Part shown: positions 9,197 to 17,930 of the stretch, one piece after another | How positions within the stretch are numbered: position 1 is the first letter of the stretch | Layout of the letters: every line of letters begins with the position of its first letter | Assembly (NCBI GenBank): GCA_020283715.1 | Contig: JAIQCW010000324.1 | Coordinates: 1-47,512, forward strand | Length of the DNA: 47,512 bases | Source: Cytauxzoon felis | Taxonomy: Eukaryota; Apicomplexa; Aconoidasida; Piroplasmida; Theileriidae | Reading direction: 5' to 3' | Translations under genes and position numbers: made by a program | The notes under the pieces: generated by a model | The model's database searches: none | The model's input: the letters and a program-made list of their open reading frames with translations, nothing else | What the model was told of the DNA's origin: nothing

Positions 9197-10736
9197 ATGT
9201 ATGTCCTTCCACTCATTATCATCGCATTGTGTAAATACACATATATAGCTGTTGATTATGGTACTGAAATTCCGGATTCAAATAATCATTCAAGCAATCA
9301 TACTGCTGAAGACAATGGAAATGATCAGGGTAAACTTGTTATGGGCAGTTTCCTTAATAAACAAGGGATTAGGATTAGAACTTATGCATCAAGAGTAGAT
9401 AACCCAAAAGGTCATATAATAATGATACATGGCATTCGTGCCCATTTTAGATCTGTATTTTGTTCATATAATGCTGAATGGTATGGTCAAAATGTTACAG
9501 AGTATCCAAATCCAGATGCTCAAACTTTATTTGATAAAGAATTAGAGGATGTATTCCCTGATTTGGAATCATTAAAGAAAGATGGAGAAGTCTATGAAGA
9601 TCGGTTGCATGGTATAAATGCATTTGATGCGACACCTAGATTTTCATATGATGGAAGTTTCCTGCATTTAATGAATAACCTCGGACTCTCCGTATATGGA
9701 CTGGATTTACAATCACATGGATTATCTGGTGGTGTATGTGAACAGAGATCTTACGTTGATAAGTTCGATGACTTTGCATTAGAACTCATGCAATTCGTCA
9801 GTATCATCAAGAGAGGTAAATTTGATGACCCAACTGAGAAATGGGATGAACATTTGGTCTACAGTGATGATCGCCATGATGGTAATAGATATTATATGCT
9901 CGGGATATCATTAGGTGGTAATATTGCAATGAAATCGCAAGTATTATTCAGCATGAATGCCAAGGGTAATATGAAATACGTTGATAGTATGATATGTTTA
10001 AGCACCATGCTCAATCTCGAGTATTTTTTCAAAGGCATAAAACGCATTATAGTGCCCCTTGTCAGACTATACTCAAAGATTTCCCCAAAAGGAACACTTA
10101 TCTTCGAGTCGGATCGCGGATACGAAAACGGTCTCGATTTATGCATGAGATATAATGTAAGTTGACCCGAAGGATGTTGCAACTCTCACCTGAGGTTAGA
10201 ATCCACTTACTCTCCACTCGAGGTTACCACCAGTGTTGGTTGTCCTCCACCTGAGGTCTTGCAGACAGCTCTTCCAATTACCTATCTCTAAAGAGTAGAG
10301 CCACTCCCGGAGATCGTGGCGATAATCTAGTAGATTGTACCTCAAGTGGATGCTCATTATATTCATTCGATTTCATATTTCTTCTTCAGGACCCATTGTA
10401 TTATTCTAAGAGAACACCGTTGAAAATGATTTTTATTATGTATGATGCGACTAAAGACTTGAAGAGTAAGATGAACCATTACCCCCAAGATTTACCCACA
10501 CTTTTCATACACTCCAAAGATGACTCATACTGCATCGCAGAGGTTAGTTGAAGACTACTCAAACCCTTATTTCCTTCCTACAGGGTCCAAGAGAATATAT
10601 GGATACATTCTTCAAGGATAGTAAAATTGTAAAATTACACGAATTAGATGGCAAAACACACGTTATCACAACACCATCATATGTTCCAATAATGGAACAT
10701 ATTTTAAAAGAATGGTTTAACACACTCGAAATGTAG
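9197..10736 (+). CDS. Secreted alpha/beta hydrolase, lysophospholipase-like (copy 1)
   Basis: A serine hydrolase of the apicomplexan lysophospholipase-like family, expected to act on lipid esters in the secretory or host-cell compartment. Three exons: 9197-10156, 10390-10542 and 10584-10736, giving 421 residues. The ATG at 9197 gives a signal peptide (MYVLPLIIIALCKYTYIAVD) and matches the start of its paralogue at 40632. Visible features are the HGIR oxyanion-region motif, GLDLQSHGLSGG, the nucleophile elbow GISLGG (Ser238), the acid in HSKDDSYC and the His in DGKTHVIT, so the triad is intact. The first intron (233 nt) contains a mosaic element; the second (41 nt) does not. Very close to 40632 over the first 70 residues, and both share 3' flanking sequence, so the pair arose by duplication. 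Confidence 0.9.
10185..10350. repeat. Mosaic hairpin element (copy 4, in hydrolase 1 intron 1)
   Basis: Fills most of the 10157-10389 intron. In order: CTCACCTGAGGTT border, CCACTCGAGGTTACC, CCACCTGAGGTC, TTGCAGACAGCTCTTC, then the CTCT-AA-AGAG (10286-10295) and CCAC-TCCCGGAGATC-GTGG (10301-10319) hairpins, ending with ACCTCAAGTGG. The AACTCTCACCTGAGGTT opening is shared with the same intron of hydrolase 2. Confidence 0.9.
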
Positions 10737-10862
10737 TTTTTAATTTATAAAAAATCACACATGGGAAAATACCCATAGAAACATAATATTATTTTAAAAT
10801 GTAGTTTAATTGTTTACTGTATTTACTATATATTATGCATATTATTTCCACTCTATACATAA

Positions 10863-10981
10863 TGTCCAATCCTTGTCTCCACCTGAGGTCGTCTTGCAGA
10901 CAGCTCTTCTAATTACTTCCCCCTCCGCCTACCGTATGTCGGCTACGGGTACTCCACTTGAGGTCTCCACCTGATGTCCAG
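10863..10981. repeat. Mosaic hairpin element (copy 5)
   Basis: CCACCTGAGGTCGTC border, GTCT-TGC-AGAC hairpin, TTCTAATTACTTCCCCCTCCGC, a variant AGATC-type module and a CCACTTGAGGT border, with a final CCACCTGATGTCC. Lies immediately before an orphan VESA-type upstream copy. The 10737-10862 stretch is the 3' flank of hydrolase 1, duplicated at about 42156-42270. Confidence 0.85.
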
Positions 10982-10989
10982 TACTTTAA

Positions 10990-11295
10990 TAACATTTAAA
11001 TCAATTGAATGATAATTACTATAATTATTATATAATACTATTTATAATTGAAGTTTAATATTGTATTCATATTATGAAATGTAATTATTTATATATATCT
11101 ACTACTATCATATTTATGTAGTATACTTTAATTCATGTTACTAGTTACATAGTATATATATTATTATAATAAATATTTATATAAATACATATATACCTTC
11201 ATACAACTATACATCATCCCTCAATTATATTATTATATACGTATATGTTATATTAAGAGAGAAATCTTCAATAGACACTGATATTATGGGATATT
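10990..11295 (+). repeat. Orphan copy of the VESA-like gene upstream region
   Basis: Related to 2462-2765 (minus), 8318-8612 and 42395-42712. The best-preserved words are GAAATGTAATTATTTATATATAT, the CATCATCCCTCAATT region and the AAATCTTCAATAGACA region. The terminal GGTGTTTTTTATCCC box has decayed to GGGATATTAACCCC. Enclosed by mosaic elements on both sides, with no antigen gene following. Confidence 0.55.
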
Positions 11296-11330
11296 AACCC
11301 CATAATAATGGGGAAGGTAGAGGTAACTAG

Positions 11331-11443
11331 ATTGGACCTCATGTGGAAGTAGACTACCCGAAGCTGATCTCAGGGAAGCGGAGGGGGAAGTAATTAGAAG
11401 AGCTGTCTGCAAGACGACCTACGGTGGAGATAACCTCAAGTGG
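11331..11443. repeat. Mosaic hairpin element (copy 6)
   Basis: ATTGGACCTCATGTGG border, CCCGAAGCTGATCTCAGGGAAG module, GGGGGAAGTAATTAGAAGAG linker, GTCT-GC(A)-AGAC cassette and a closing AACCTCAAGTGG border. The following 11444-11756 holds a short open frame with one hydrophobic stretch (MIFILFVVMVEFFVHLG) that runs out of the element. I do not consider it a supported gene. Confidence 0.85.
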
Positions 11444-11756
11444 TAGTGGAAAGGAGTTGGATAGACTTCAGATGGAACAATTAATGCAATACAATGTAAT
11501 GATGATATTTATTCTATTCGTTGTGATGGTTGAGTTTTTTGTTCACTTAGGTTGCCCTAGGTCACTTAGTAATATGTTGATAAAATACCCCATTACGGAT
11601 GTTAAGATTCTAGGAAGTAATATCTATTAAATGTTGATATTAAAAAAGCAGTTGATGATATAATCTAAATTGTATAATAGATCCTATTCTTAATATAGTC
11701 CGATTATGTTGTGTGTATAATATTTGTTGATTTCAAATTGTTTTGTATATTATTAT

Positions 11757-11762
11757 CCCCAT
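11757..11762 (+). promoter_or_regulatory. CCCCAT motif upstream of the secreted protein at 11875
   Basis: CCCCAT followed by a T/A run and ATAGTC, 118 bases before the ATG. The 40632 gene shows the same spacing and a similar ATAGTC follow-on. Candidate promoter element. Confidence 0.35.
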
Positions 11763-11874
11763 GCTTTATAATAGTCTTGAGAAATCGACTATTTATGTGC
11801 TTTACAACTAACATGACAATATATTCATAACTATATACAACATTGCAGTCACATATAATCACAATTTTAACATA

Positions 11875-12363
11875 ATGTATATTATTCAACTAGTTATTAT
11901 CTTGTTATGCCGGTACATGTCTATATCGACTGATGGTAAAGAGACAGTAGTAGTATTGGATATTAATACTAGAAAATCTACAGATAAGGTCAAGGTTACC
12001 AAAAGTGAAGATAATGAGATGGTAACTTATAAAATCACACCAAAGAATAAAGTTAAAATCGAGTCATTAACAGATGGTGATGGCATTATTCATATACCTA
12101 AAAAGGATGAACCTTTTAAATTCATTGAACTTAAGTGTTCAAAATCTAATGATGAATCATTATTATTAACGTTTAAATATTCAAATGGATTTTGTCGTGG
12201 TACAGTTGGTCATAATTATTATCGTACTGTATCTGGATGGAACATAGCAAGTGATGGTTTATATAATTATATTGTTGATAAACTAAAAAATGGACACAAA
12301 ATCAATAAGAATAATATACTAGAGGACTATAATTCACATCTTCAAACAATCTCTAAAAATTAA
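11875..12363 (+). CDS. Secreted FAINT/DUF529-like single-domain protein
   Basis: A 162-residue protein: an N-terminal hydrophobic segment (MYIIQLVIILLCRYMSIST) as signal peptide, then a beta-rich domain with VVLDINTRKSTDKVKVTKSE, ITPKNKVKIESLTDGDGIIH and GLYNYIVDKLKNGHKI near the end. It aligns by eye with residues about 25-165 of the fusion protein at 37784 (LDIHTKESTDKVKVTRTEDG, FTDGDKIIYQPKD, DFYNYITKKIGDGKKI). This is the style of secreted piroplasm proteins described with FAINT (DUF529) domains, especially in Theileria equi; the assignment is by pattern. Function unknown; in the fusion it precedes a hydrolase, so it may act as an exported accessory domain. Single exon, no mosaic insertion. 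Confidence 0.85.
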   Translation: MYIIQLVIILLCRYMSISTDGKETVVVLDINTRKSTDKVKVTKSEDNEMVTYKITPKNKVKIESLTDGDGIIHIPKKDEPFKFIELKCSKSNDESLLLTFKYSNGFCRGTVGHNYYRTVSGWNIASDGLYNYIVDKLKNGHKINKNNILEDYNSHLQTISKN

Positions 12364-12500
12364 TACTATTAATTCAAACTAATAGTCTATCAATTTTTGG
12401 ATAATTTCCAATAATCATTTAAATCAAATATATATTGCCATTAATAGGCAATATTTTATAATCACACTTTAATTTAATCATATTTACATATACATCATCT

Positions 12501-12743
12501 CGTCATCAACCTGAAGTTCAATCCGCTGAAGGTACTCCACCTGAGGTCGTCCTGCCGTCAGCTCTTCTATTTACTTCCCCCTTCGCTTCCCTGAGATCAG
12601 CTACGGGTTCCACTTGAGGTCCAACTCTCATTACATCTTCTACTTCTGCCACGATCTCTGGGAGTGGCTTTACTCTTTAGAGATAGGTAATTTAAGAGGC
12701 CTCCACGGCGAGTGGAAGAAGAGGTGGATTGGACCTCAGGTGG
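12501..12743. repeat. Mosaic hairpin element (copy 7)
   Basis: A full two-armed copy. Left arm: CTGAAGTTCAATCC, CCACCTGAGGTC, CTG-CCGT-CAG cassette, TTCTATTTACTTCCCCC, GCT-TCCCTGAGATC-AGC hairpin and CCACTTGAGGTCC. Right arm (inverted): the CCACGATC...GAGTGG hairpin, TCTTTAGAG, GGTAATTTAAGAGG, CCTCCACGGCGAGTGG, and a closing GGATTGGACCTCAGGTGG. The opening and closing borders are inverted repeats of each other. Lies between the secreted protein and the 3' end of the minus-strand membrane protein. Confidence 0.9.
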
Positions 12744-12861
12744 ATAGACATAGAGTGAAGTTATTTGGTTAGACTTTATGTATAGAGTTTGCTGAATTCT
12801 CACGAGTTGTAGACTAGTTATGGTATATGTATAGTAATTAATATAAATGAATAGATAATGA

Positions 12862-14872
12862 TTAGGTTATTCGTTTAATAAAGACTGAGATGACGTTTGT
12901 ATCAACTTTATTAAAATATACGAGACGGCAGATATAAATACCATCGAGATTAAATATTTTTGAGACAATTCTATTATCATATGCAACAGCCGATACACCA
13001 ATCCATACTTTGTTTTGTTTATCTTTTTTATCAACACATTCTAATCCTAAATCAAATGTTGGATACAATGATGGATCTTCAGCTAATGGTAATTGCGGTG
13101 ATGTATCATCCAATGGAAATTTTACTACTTTAGATGGAGATTTAGTATCAAATGATACACCAAATTGTAACATATAACCCAATTCTATCAAATCATTATT
13201 CAACCTATATAATATTATATATCATGTCAGATATACATTTGAGGTCGTCTTCAGTTCCCACTCGCAGATCCACCTGAGGTCAGTCCTGCCGTCAGCACTT
13301 CTATTTACATCCCCTTCCAGGTCCCAGAGATCAGCTGCGGGTTCTCCACTTGAGGTTACATCACTAACTATCTGTTCTTCGGGTTTGACATTCTCTGTTC
13401 CTCCGAGTATACACCTTTTATTCCTCCGGGTATAATTTCTGTTCTTAGGAATTTATCATCTACGTTCTTCCGGGTAGACAAATACCGAGGATGATCTATG
13501 GGAATCCGAGGGGAGAGAATTGGAAGAGCTGTCTGCAAGACGACATCAGGTGGAGGCGAGTGGAAGAAGAGTTGGATTGGACCTTTGGTGGGTTTATAGA
13601 TAAAATTATGTGGGTGTATACCTGGTCATATTTGTATTATTTGGTATAAGTTTAGAGTTGATTAAGAATTTATTATCGGATAGTCGTTCACTTTCGGATC
13701 TATAATATGAGTATAAATTTTAATTTAATGAAAATTTACGTTATTTTATTATCAGTATAGCATGACCAATTGAATTTATTAGCAAATGTAAAATTTAATG
13801 TATTATAATTTTTGCCTTGAAATATTATTGTAGATTTAACTAAATTATTTTGTAATTCATTATTTACATAAATAGCTCTAGTTGGTATTTGATTCTTTAA
13901 TAAACTAAATTATAAATATCTATCTTAATATAATATACTCACGGTAAATTCGATGTATCCCATTGCCATATCGCATATGTTATACTCGCCACAGTCAATA
14001 TCACATTTATCATACCCCACTATATTTTATCATATAATCAAATATATACAATGAACACTCCACTTGAGGTCCATTACACCTGAGGTTACAATCCACCTCT
14101 CTTTCCACTAGGCGTTCCACCTGAGGTTACATCCACCTCTCCTTCTCTTGCAGAGAGCTCTTCTAATTATCTATCCCTGAAGGGTGATGCCACTCCCGGA
14201 GATCGTGGCGGTGAGAAAGTATGTATTGGACCTCAAGTGGAATACCTGGAAGCGATCTACGGGAGCTGGAAGGGGAAGTAAATAGAGGAGGCCACCACGG
14301 CTAGTGGAACAGAGAGTAGGATTGGACTTCGGGTGGAATGGCAGTGGAAGGTATGGTTGTGAACATACTTTGATGGTTCTTGGTTTGAAGTTGGCATAGA
14401 GTATGAAGAAAATTGATCCGATGAACCACAATAGTGGAAATCTGAGTATGAATCCTAGTAATAGTGTGATTTTGAAGACAAGTCCATCATATGTTGAGTT
14501 GATGGATCGTGTTATTCCACCTTCTATATCGGTAGGTGTAGAAGGTTCACTTAAACGTCCACTATCTATATCTTTACGCATAAATTTCATGATACGAGTA
14601 CGTAATTTACTAGAGATTGAATCTTTAGCTCTAATAAATTTATCATAAAATGTAACAAAATGGCTATCTAATTCTGATGAATCTTCAGCATGTACACGTC
14701 TTTGTGCAGATTGTGTAGAATTATTAGACACAGACAAATCTATAATTTCATTACGCGATAAACGCTTAGTAAATCCAGATATTAAATAATTCTTCATTTT
14801 TGATATTAGAGATACACCCTCAGCCGTTGGGCATGGTGTTATTACATCATTCGATTCAAATTGCTCCACCAT
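12862..14872 (-). CDS. Membrane protein of unknown function, four exons
   Basis: Joining 14369-14872, 13943-14019, 13740-13904 and 12862-13204 gives a 362-residue frame with every phase consistent (donors GTATGT, GTGAGT, GTAAAT; acceptors ATATAG, ATTTAG, ATATAG). Residues 1-135 are hydrophilic and Ser/charged-rich. One or two closely spaced membrane segments follow (KITLLLGFILRFPLLWFIGS, then INVILTVASITYAIW after the first intron). The remaining 180 or so residues are beta-rich with VKSTIIFQGKNYNTLNFTF, FDLGLECVDKKDKQNKVWIG and GIYICRLVYFNKV, likely lumenal or extracytoplasmic. I do not recognise the family; a seipin-like ER protein was considered but the expected second membrane end is absent. 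The first and third introns each contain a mosaic element. The ATG overlaps the end of the mL53-like frame by 17 bases. Confidence 0.7.
13234..13592. repeat. Mosaic hairpin element (copy 8, in an intron)
   Basis: Lies in the 13205-13739 intron. It includes TTGAGGTCGTC and CCACCTGAGGTC borders, the CTG-CCGT-CAG cassette, ATTTACATCCCC, CCAGAGATCAGC and CCACTTGAGGT, then a tandem of GTTCTTCCGGGT/GTTCCTCCGGGTA units (about 13374-13485), an AGATC-type variant, GTCT-GC-AGAC and GGATTGGACC. Its 5' flank (TATCATGTCAGATAT) recurs at the start of the element at 36921. Confidence 0.9.
14060..14336. repeat. Mosaic hairpin element (copy 9, in an intron)
   Basis: Occupies the 14020-14368 intron. Order: CCACTTGAGGTCC, CACCTGAGGTT, the CCACTAGGCG half-cassette, CCACCTGAGGTT, CTCT-TGC-AGAG, CCCT-GA-AGGG (14175-14184), the CCAC-TCCCGGAGATC-GTGG hairpin, then inverted ACCTCAAGTGG, CCTGGAAGCGATCTACGGG, the CCACCACGGCTAGTGG cassette and GGATTGGACTTCGGGTGG. 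Confidence 0.9.
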
Positions 14873-15658
14873 CTTTACCAACAGGTGCTAACACCTCCGG
14901 CCAAGGCTCCAATTTAGCTCTAAATTGCCAATCGTTTATTATACGATCTCGCTCCGAACTACTATACCCCTCTATTATAAATCTATATAATATATCAAAT
15001 AAATAATGTTATTGAAATGTTTCCACTCCACCTGAGGTCCAATCCACCTCTTTTCGTCTTGCAGACAGCTTCTCTAATTACCTATCTCTAAAGAGTAGAG
15101 CCACTCCCGGAGATCGTGGCGATGTCTACCCGGAAGAACGAAGATGCTCAACCCATAAGAATAGAATTCTACCCGGAGGAACAAAAAGTGTCAACCCGTA
15201 TGAACGAAGAGTGTGCCCATAAGAATAGACCTCAAGTGGAAAACCTGGAAGCGATCTATGGGAGCTGGAAGGGGAAATAAATATAAGAGCTGTCTGCAAG
15301 ACGAAGAGAGGAGGAGGTAACCTCAGGTGGATTGGAAATACCTCTTTCATTGTATTCATTTGGATGATAGGACGTACCGTTCGGTATCTCCGTTGAGGTA
15401 TTCGACTTGAAGGTTAGCGGGCATATCATAATCTAGTATTTCCCAAGTAACATGTAATTGTGGAAATTTGAGTTTGAGATCTTTACCAGTAGCATAAATA
15501 ACTAATCTTCTATATATGGATTGGGTTATATAGGTAATGAATATAAACACTAACCTTGCAATATCGGCTGTATTTAATCTCTTGTTAGAATATGAGATAT
15601 GCATACGCTTGAGTGATCCTAATATACTTAATTTAGGTATTAAATTATACCTTGACAT
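14856..15658 (-). CDS. Mitochondrial ribosomal protein L53-like
   Basis: Three exons join in frame: 15555-15658, 15379-15509 (a stop follows at 15356-15358 if the second intron is not removed; the used donor is GTACGT at 15377) and 14856-14982, giving about 120 residues. The pattern KRMHISYSNKRLNTADIARR, then a short linker, FPQLHVTWEILDYDMPANLQ and VEYLNGDTERFIIEG resembles the thioredoxin-like mL53 family (basic strand, helix with Asn-Thr, then a P.l.V.y.nG strand pair). Such a protein would sit in the mitoribosomal large subunit. Exon 2 joins exon 3 with phase agreement at an Arg codon, and the joined sequence continues the family pattern. The second intron (395 nt) holds a mosaic element; the first (45 nt) does not. 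Family assignment is tentative; the exon structure is better supported. Confidence 0.55.
15028..15335. repeat. Mosaic hairpin element (copy 10, in mL53-like intron 2)
   Basis: CCACCTGAGGTCCAATCC border, GTCT-TGC-AGAC, CTCT-AA-AGAG, the CCAC-TCCCGGAGATC-GTGG hairpin, a tandem of CCCGGAAGAACGAAG/CCCGGAGGAACA and related CCC(G/A)TA(A/T)GAA units (about 15126-15230), ACCTCAAGTGG, CCTGGAAGCGATCTATGGGAGC, GTCTGCAAGAC and a closing AACCTCAGGTGGATTGG. Fills most of the 14983-15377 intron. Confidence 0.9.
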
Positions 15659-15701
15659 AATATAGATTAGTAAAATTAGAATATTTATGATTATTAATGT
15701 G

Positions 15702-17094
15702 TTAATTATTGGGTGTAATTGTAAAGGCTCTAAATCGATGATTCAATTGGGTCATATTATGTAAATTATGTACAGTACCAAAACAACCATATTTATTATT
15801 CTTATATCCATATATTACTTTTGATATTCTAGAATGTAATAATGCCATTCCACACATACAACATGGTTCGTGGCTCAAGTACACATCACAACCCGTACAA
15901 AGATAGTCTGGATATCTATCTGACCCTTTTAATTCATCATCCAATTTATAATTCGCTACCTTTTCTATAGCCAACATACTAGAATGTCTCAGTATATTAA
16001 CATCGCGTTCATCACAAGCCATTGATATTACCTCACCCTTGAAAGTAATTATACATACACTCTTATTATCCGATTTATACGATTCTGTAATTTAATTTGA
16101 ATACCTATACTATACTCACCTTCCAATGCCATGAATAACAAATCTAACATCAAGTCATTCAGCTCATCACTATATAAATGTTAATAAAGGCTATATATAA
16201 CCGACATGTAAGACAATAACATACAGATTAATGTAATCATCAAATTCTACTATACACATTCCACCTGAGGTCCAATCCTGCTCTCCTTCCCAGTCGCCTC
16301 TACCTGAGGTCGTTCCACTCGCCGTGGCGGCTCTTATATTTACTTCTCCTTCCAGCTCCCGTAGATCGCTTCCAGGTTCCACTCGAGGTCCAATTACTAC
16401 ATTTATCACCGCCACGATCTCTGGGAGTGGCTCTACTCTTTAGAGGGAAGTAAATAGAAGAGCTGACGGCAGGACGAAAGAGGTGGATTGGACCTCAGGT
16501 GTAGACAACAGTTAACTAATTCTTCTATCTCTTACTGATATAAATGTTGTTTAAAACTAACGTGATCTTTAATGGTTGTAATGATGGTCTGATGAATTTG
16601 AGTGGCCAATGTATTTTCCATTTATGGTATTGTTCGAGTGTAAGTGGTTGATATTTTGGTACATTTATTGTTTGGAATGAGTATATATTGATATTATGTT
16701 GTTGTAATAATAATTTAAGTTGATCTTCATGACATGATCCGTATATTAATAGGTTGCGATGATTATTGATGGGTTTGCACATGCGTAGATATGGGTATTT
16801 TGATAAGAATCCGGATTTTCTGAATTCATTTGTTAATTTTAATGTTTTATTTGTGTTAATTTTATCAATTTCGATGGCATTTAATTGTATTAATTCGATA
16901 TCACGGGTAAAATTTGTATTTATAATTTCTATTATTTTATAATTTTGTTTAATTAATTTTTCATTAAATTGTGGTGTATTATTTTCCATAAGACGATTAT
17001 AATTGCGATTTTTTATTGGACGATAAATTTTTTTTTTACACCTGCACACCCTATACCTTTGTTTAATTTCCCTGTAACCCACGATAGTAATCAT
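15702..17094 (-). CDS. TAD3: tRNA-specific adenosine deaminase subunit TAD3/ADAT3
   Basis: Non-catalytic partner of TAD2; the heterodimer converts A34 to inosine in tRNA anticodons. Exons 16562-17094, 16120-16170 and 15702-16084 join in frame to about 321 residues. The N-terminal half ends with [18 protein letters not shown], the conserved P(L)T..Q......WP..F element of ADAT3. The C-terminal deaminase domain has [15 protein letters not shown] (zinc-ligand His, with no proton-shuttling Glu after it, as expected for a TAD3-type subunit), [20 protein letters not shown] (PCxxC zinc ligands) and [10 protein letters not shown]. The first intron (16171-16561, GTTAGT...ATATAG, phase 2) contains a mosaic element; the second is 35 nt. 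Without removing the mosaic-bearing intron the gene falls into two pieces, each recognisable as one half of TAD3. Confidence 0.9.
16261..16502. repeat. Mosaic hairpin element (copy 11, in TAD3 intron 1)
   Basis: Starts CCACCTGAGGTCCAATCC and ends GGATTGGACCTCAGGTG, an 18-base inverted repeat at the two ends. Inside are the CCAC-TCGCC-GTGG cassette, the AGC-TCCCGTAGATC-GCT hairpin, a CCACTCGAGGTCC border, then an inverted CCACGATCTCTGGGAGTGG, CTCT-TT-AGAG and GCTGACGGCAGGAC. A good type copy of the two-armed form. Confidence 0.92.
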
Positions 17095-17170
17095 AAGGCT
17101 AGTTGCATAATGTATATATCATGAAGTTTATTATTATTTTATACAATGGTCCTGATTTCAATTTAATGTG

Positions 17171-17254
17171 TGGAGATTAAGAAGTTTAATTTACTACGTG
17201 GAGATTAAAGGCTTTGATTTTGTACATGGAGATTAATAGATTCAATTTTAGTGT
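17171..17254 (+). repeat. 28-bp tandem repeat upstream of a secreted-protein gene
   Basis: TGGAGATTAA recurs at 17171, 17199 and 17227, an exact 28-base period over three imperfect copies. It ends about 7 bases before the ATG at 17261, between divergent TAD3 and the plus-strand gene, so it probably lies in the shared promoter or 5' UTR. Confidence 0.8.
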
Positions 17255-17260
17255 ATAGAA

Positions 17261-17786
17261 ATGTTAAAGGTCTATTTTGTATTGATATCTCTATTGGTAT
17301 CCTCTACATATTCAAAGGATACTTTACATAAGGCATCAAAAGGAAAGAAGAGAATATTATGTCCATCAGGTCAACAATGTAATAATGACAATCAATTCTT
17401 AAACTACATGTCGAAGTTTGGTATGTCTTATTTAAAAAAAAATTTTACATGTATATATATATCCATATAGTAACAACTGATGAAGGTAGAACATTAAATG
17501 AGATTTTAGATACAAGCCTAGATGATAAGATCAGTATGTCTATCTTTCTTTATATTATAACATCTATATAGATACTAATCGCAAATTCTTACAATTATCT
17601 TCATCCATTCCACAAGGAAATTCTCAATCATATCATTTAGTCAATATAATACTATTATCAATCTTCTCAATACAATTCCTATATCAACTCCTATACAGTA
17701 AGCCAATCATAACTCATTATTATAATCTTAGTACCCATGTCAATGACATCAATCATCTCCATCACTTGTATGTTGACCAAATATAA
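17261..17786 (+). CDS. Small signal-peptide protein with C-terminal membrane segment
   Basis: Three exons (17261-17420, 17471-17533, 17572-17786) join in frame to 145 residues; both introns are short (50 and 38 nt, GTATGT donors, ATATAG acceptors). Residues 1-18 form a signal peptide (KVYFVLISLLVSSTYS), followed by a basic KASKGKKRILCPSGQQC segment with two Cys, a central hydrophilic helix, and a likely membrane segment VNIILLSIFSIQFLYQLLY near residue 110. The short tail is His/Asn-rich. This suggests a single-pass type I protein of the secretory pathway; I do not recognise the family. It ends a few bases before a mosaic element. Confidence 0.7.
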
Positions 17787-17791
17787 CAACA

Positions 17792-17922
17792 TCCACTTGA
17801 GGTCCAATCCTACTCTCCATTCCAACTTAGGTCCATCTTTACCATTGCATGGAGCTCTTCTATTTACCTCCCCCTTCGCTTCCCTGAGATCAGCTACGGG
17901 TCTCCACTTGAGGTCCAATCAC
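17792..17922. repeat. Mosaic hairpin element (copy 12)
   Basis: CCACTTGAGGTCCAATCC border, a degraded border, the CCAT-TGC-ATGG hairpin (17842-17852), TTCTATTTACCTCCCCC, GCT-TCCCTGAGATC-AGC and CCACTTGAGGTCCAATC. Lies directly after the stop of the small membrane protein. Confidence 0.9.
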
Positions 17923-17930
17923 TACCATCT

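Noticed and set aside
11424..11630. Short open frame with one hydrophobic stretch after a mosaic element
   Set aside because: It starts inside the repeat, has no homologue in the window, no signal for splicing to another exon and no upstream motif. A remnant is possible but unsupported.
12862..14872. Seipin-like ER protein
   Set aside because: A beta-rich region follows the membrane segments, but the second terminal membrane segment and family motifs are not visible, so I left the protein unnamed.
13374..15230. CRISPR-like array from the repeated CCGGGTA units
   Set aside because: The units are imperfect, vary in orientation and spacing, lie inside mosaic elements, and the genome is eukaryotic.
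16191..16415. Minus-strand open frame in the TAD3 intron
   Set aside because: It is translated mosaic element; the flanking exons join in phase to give a complete TAD3.
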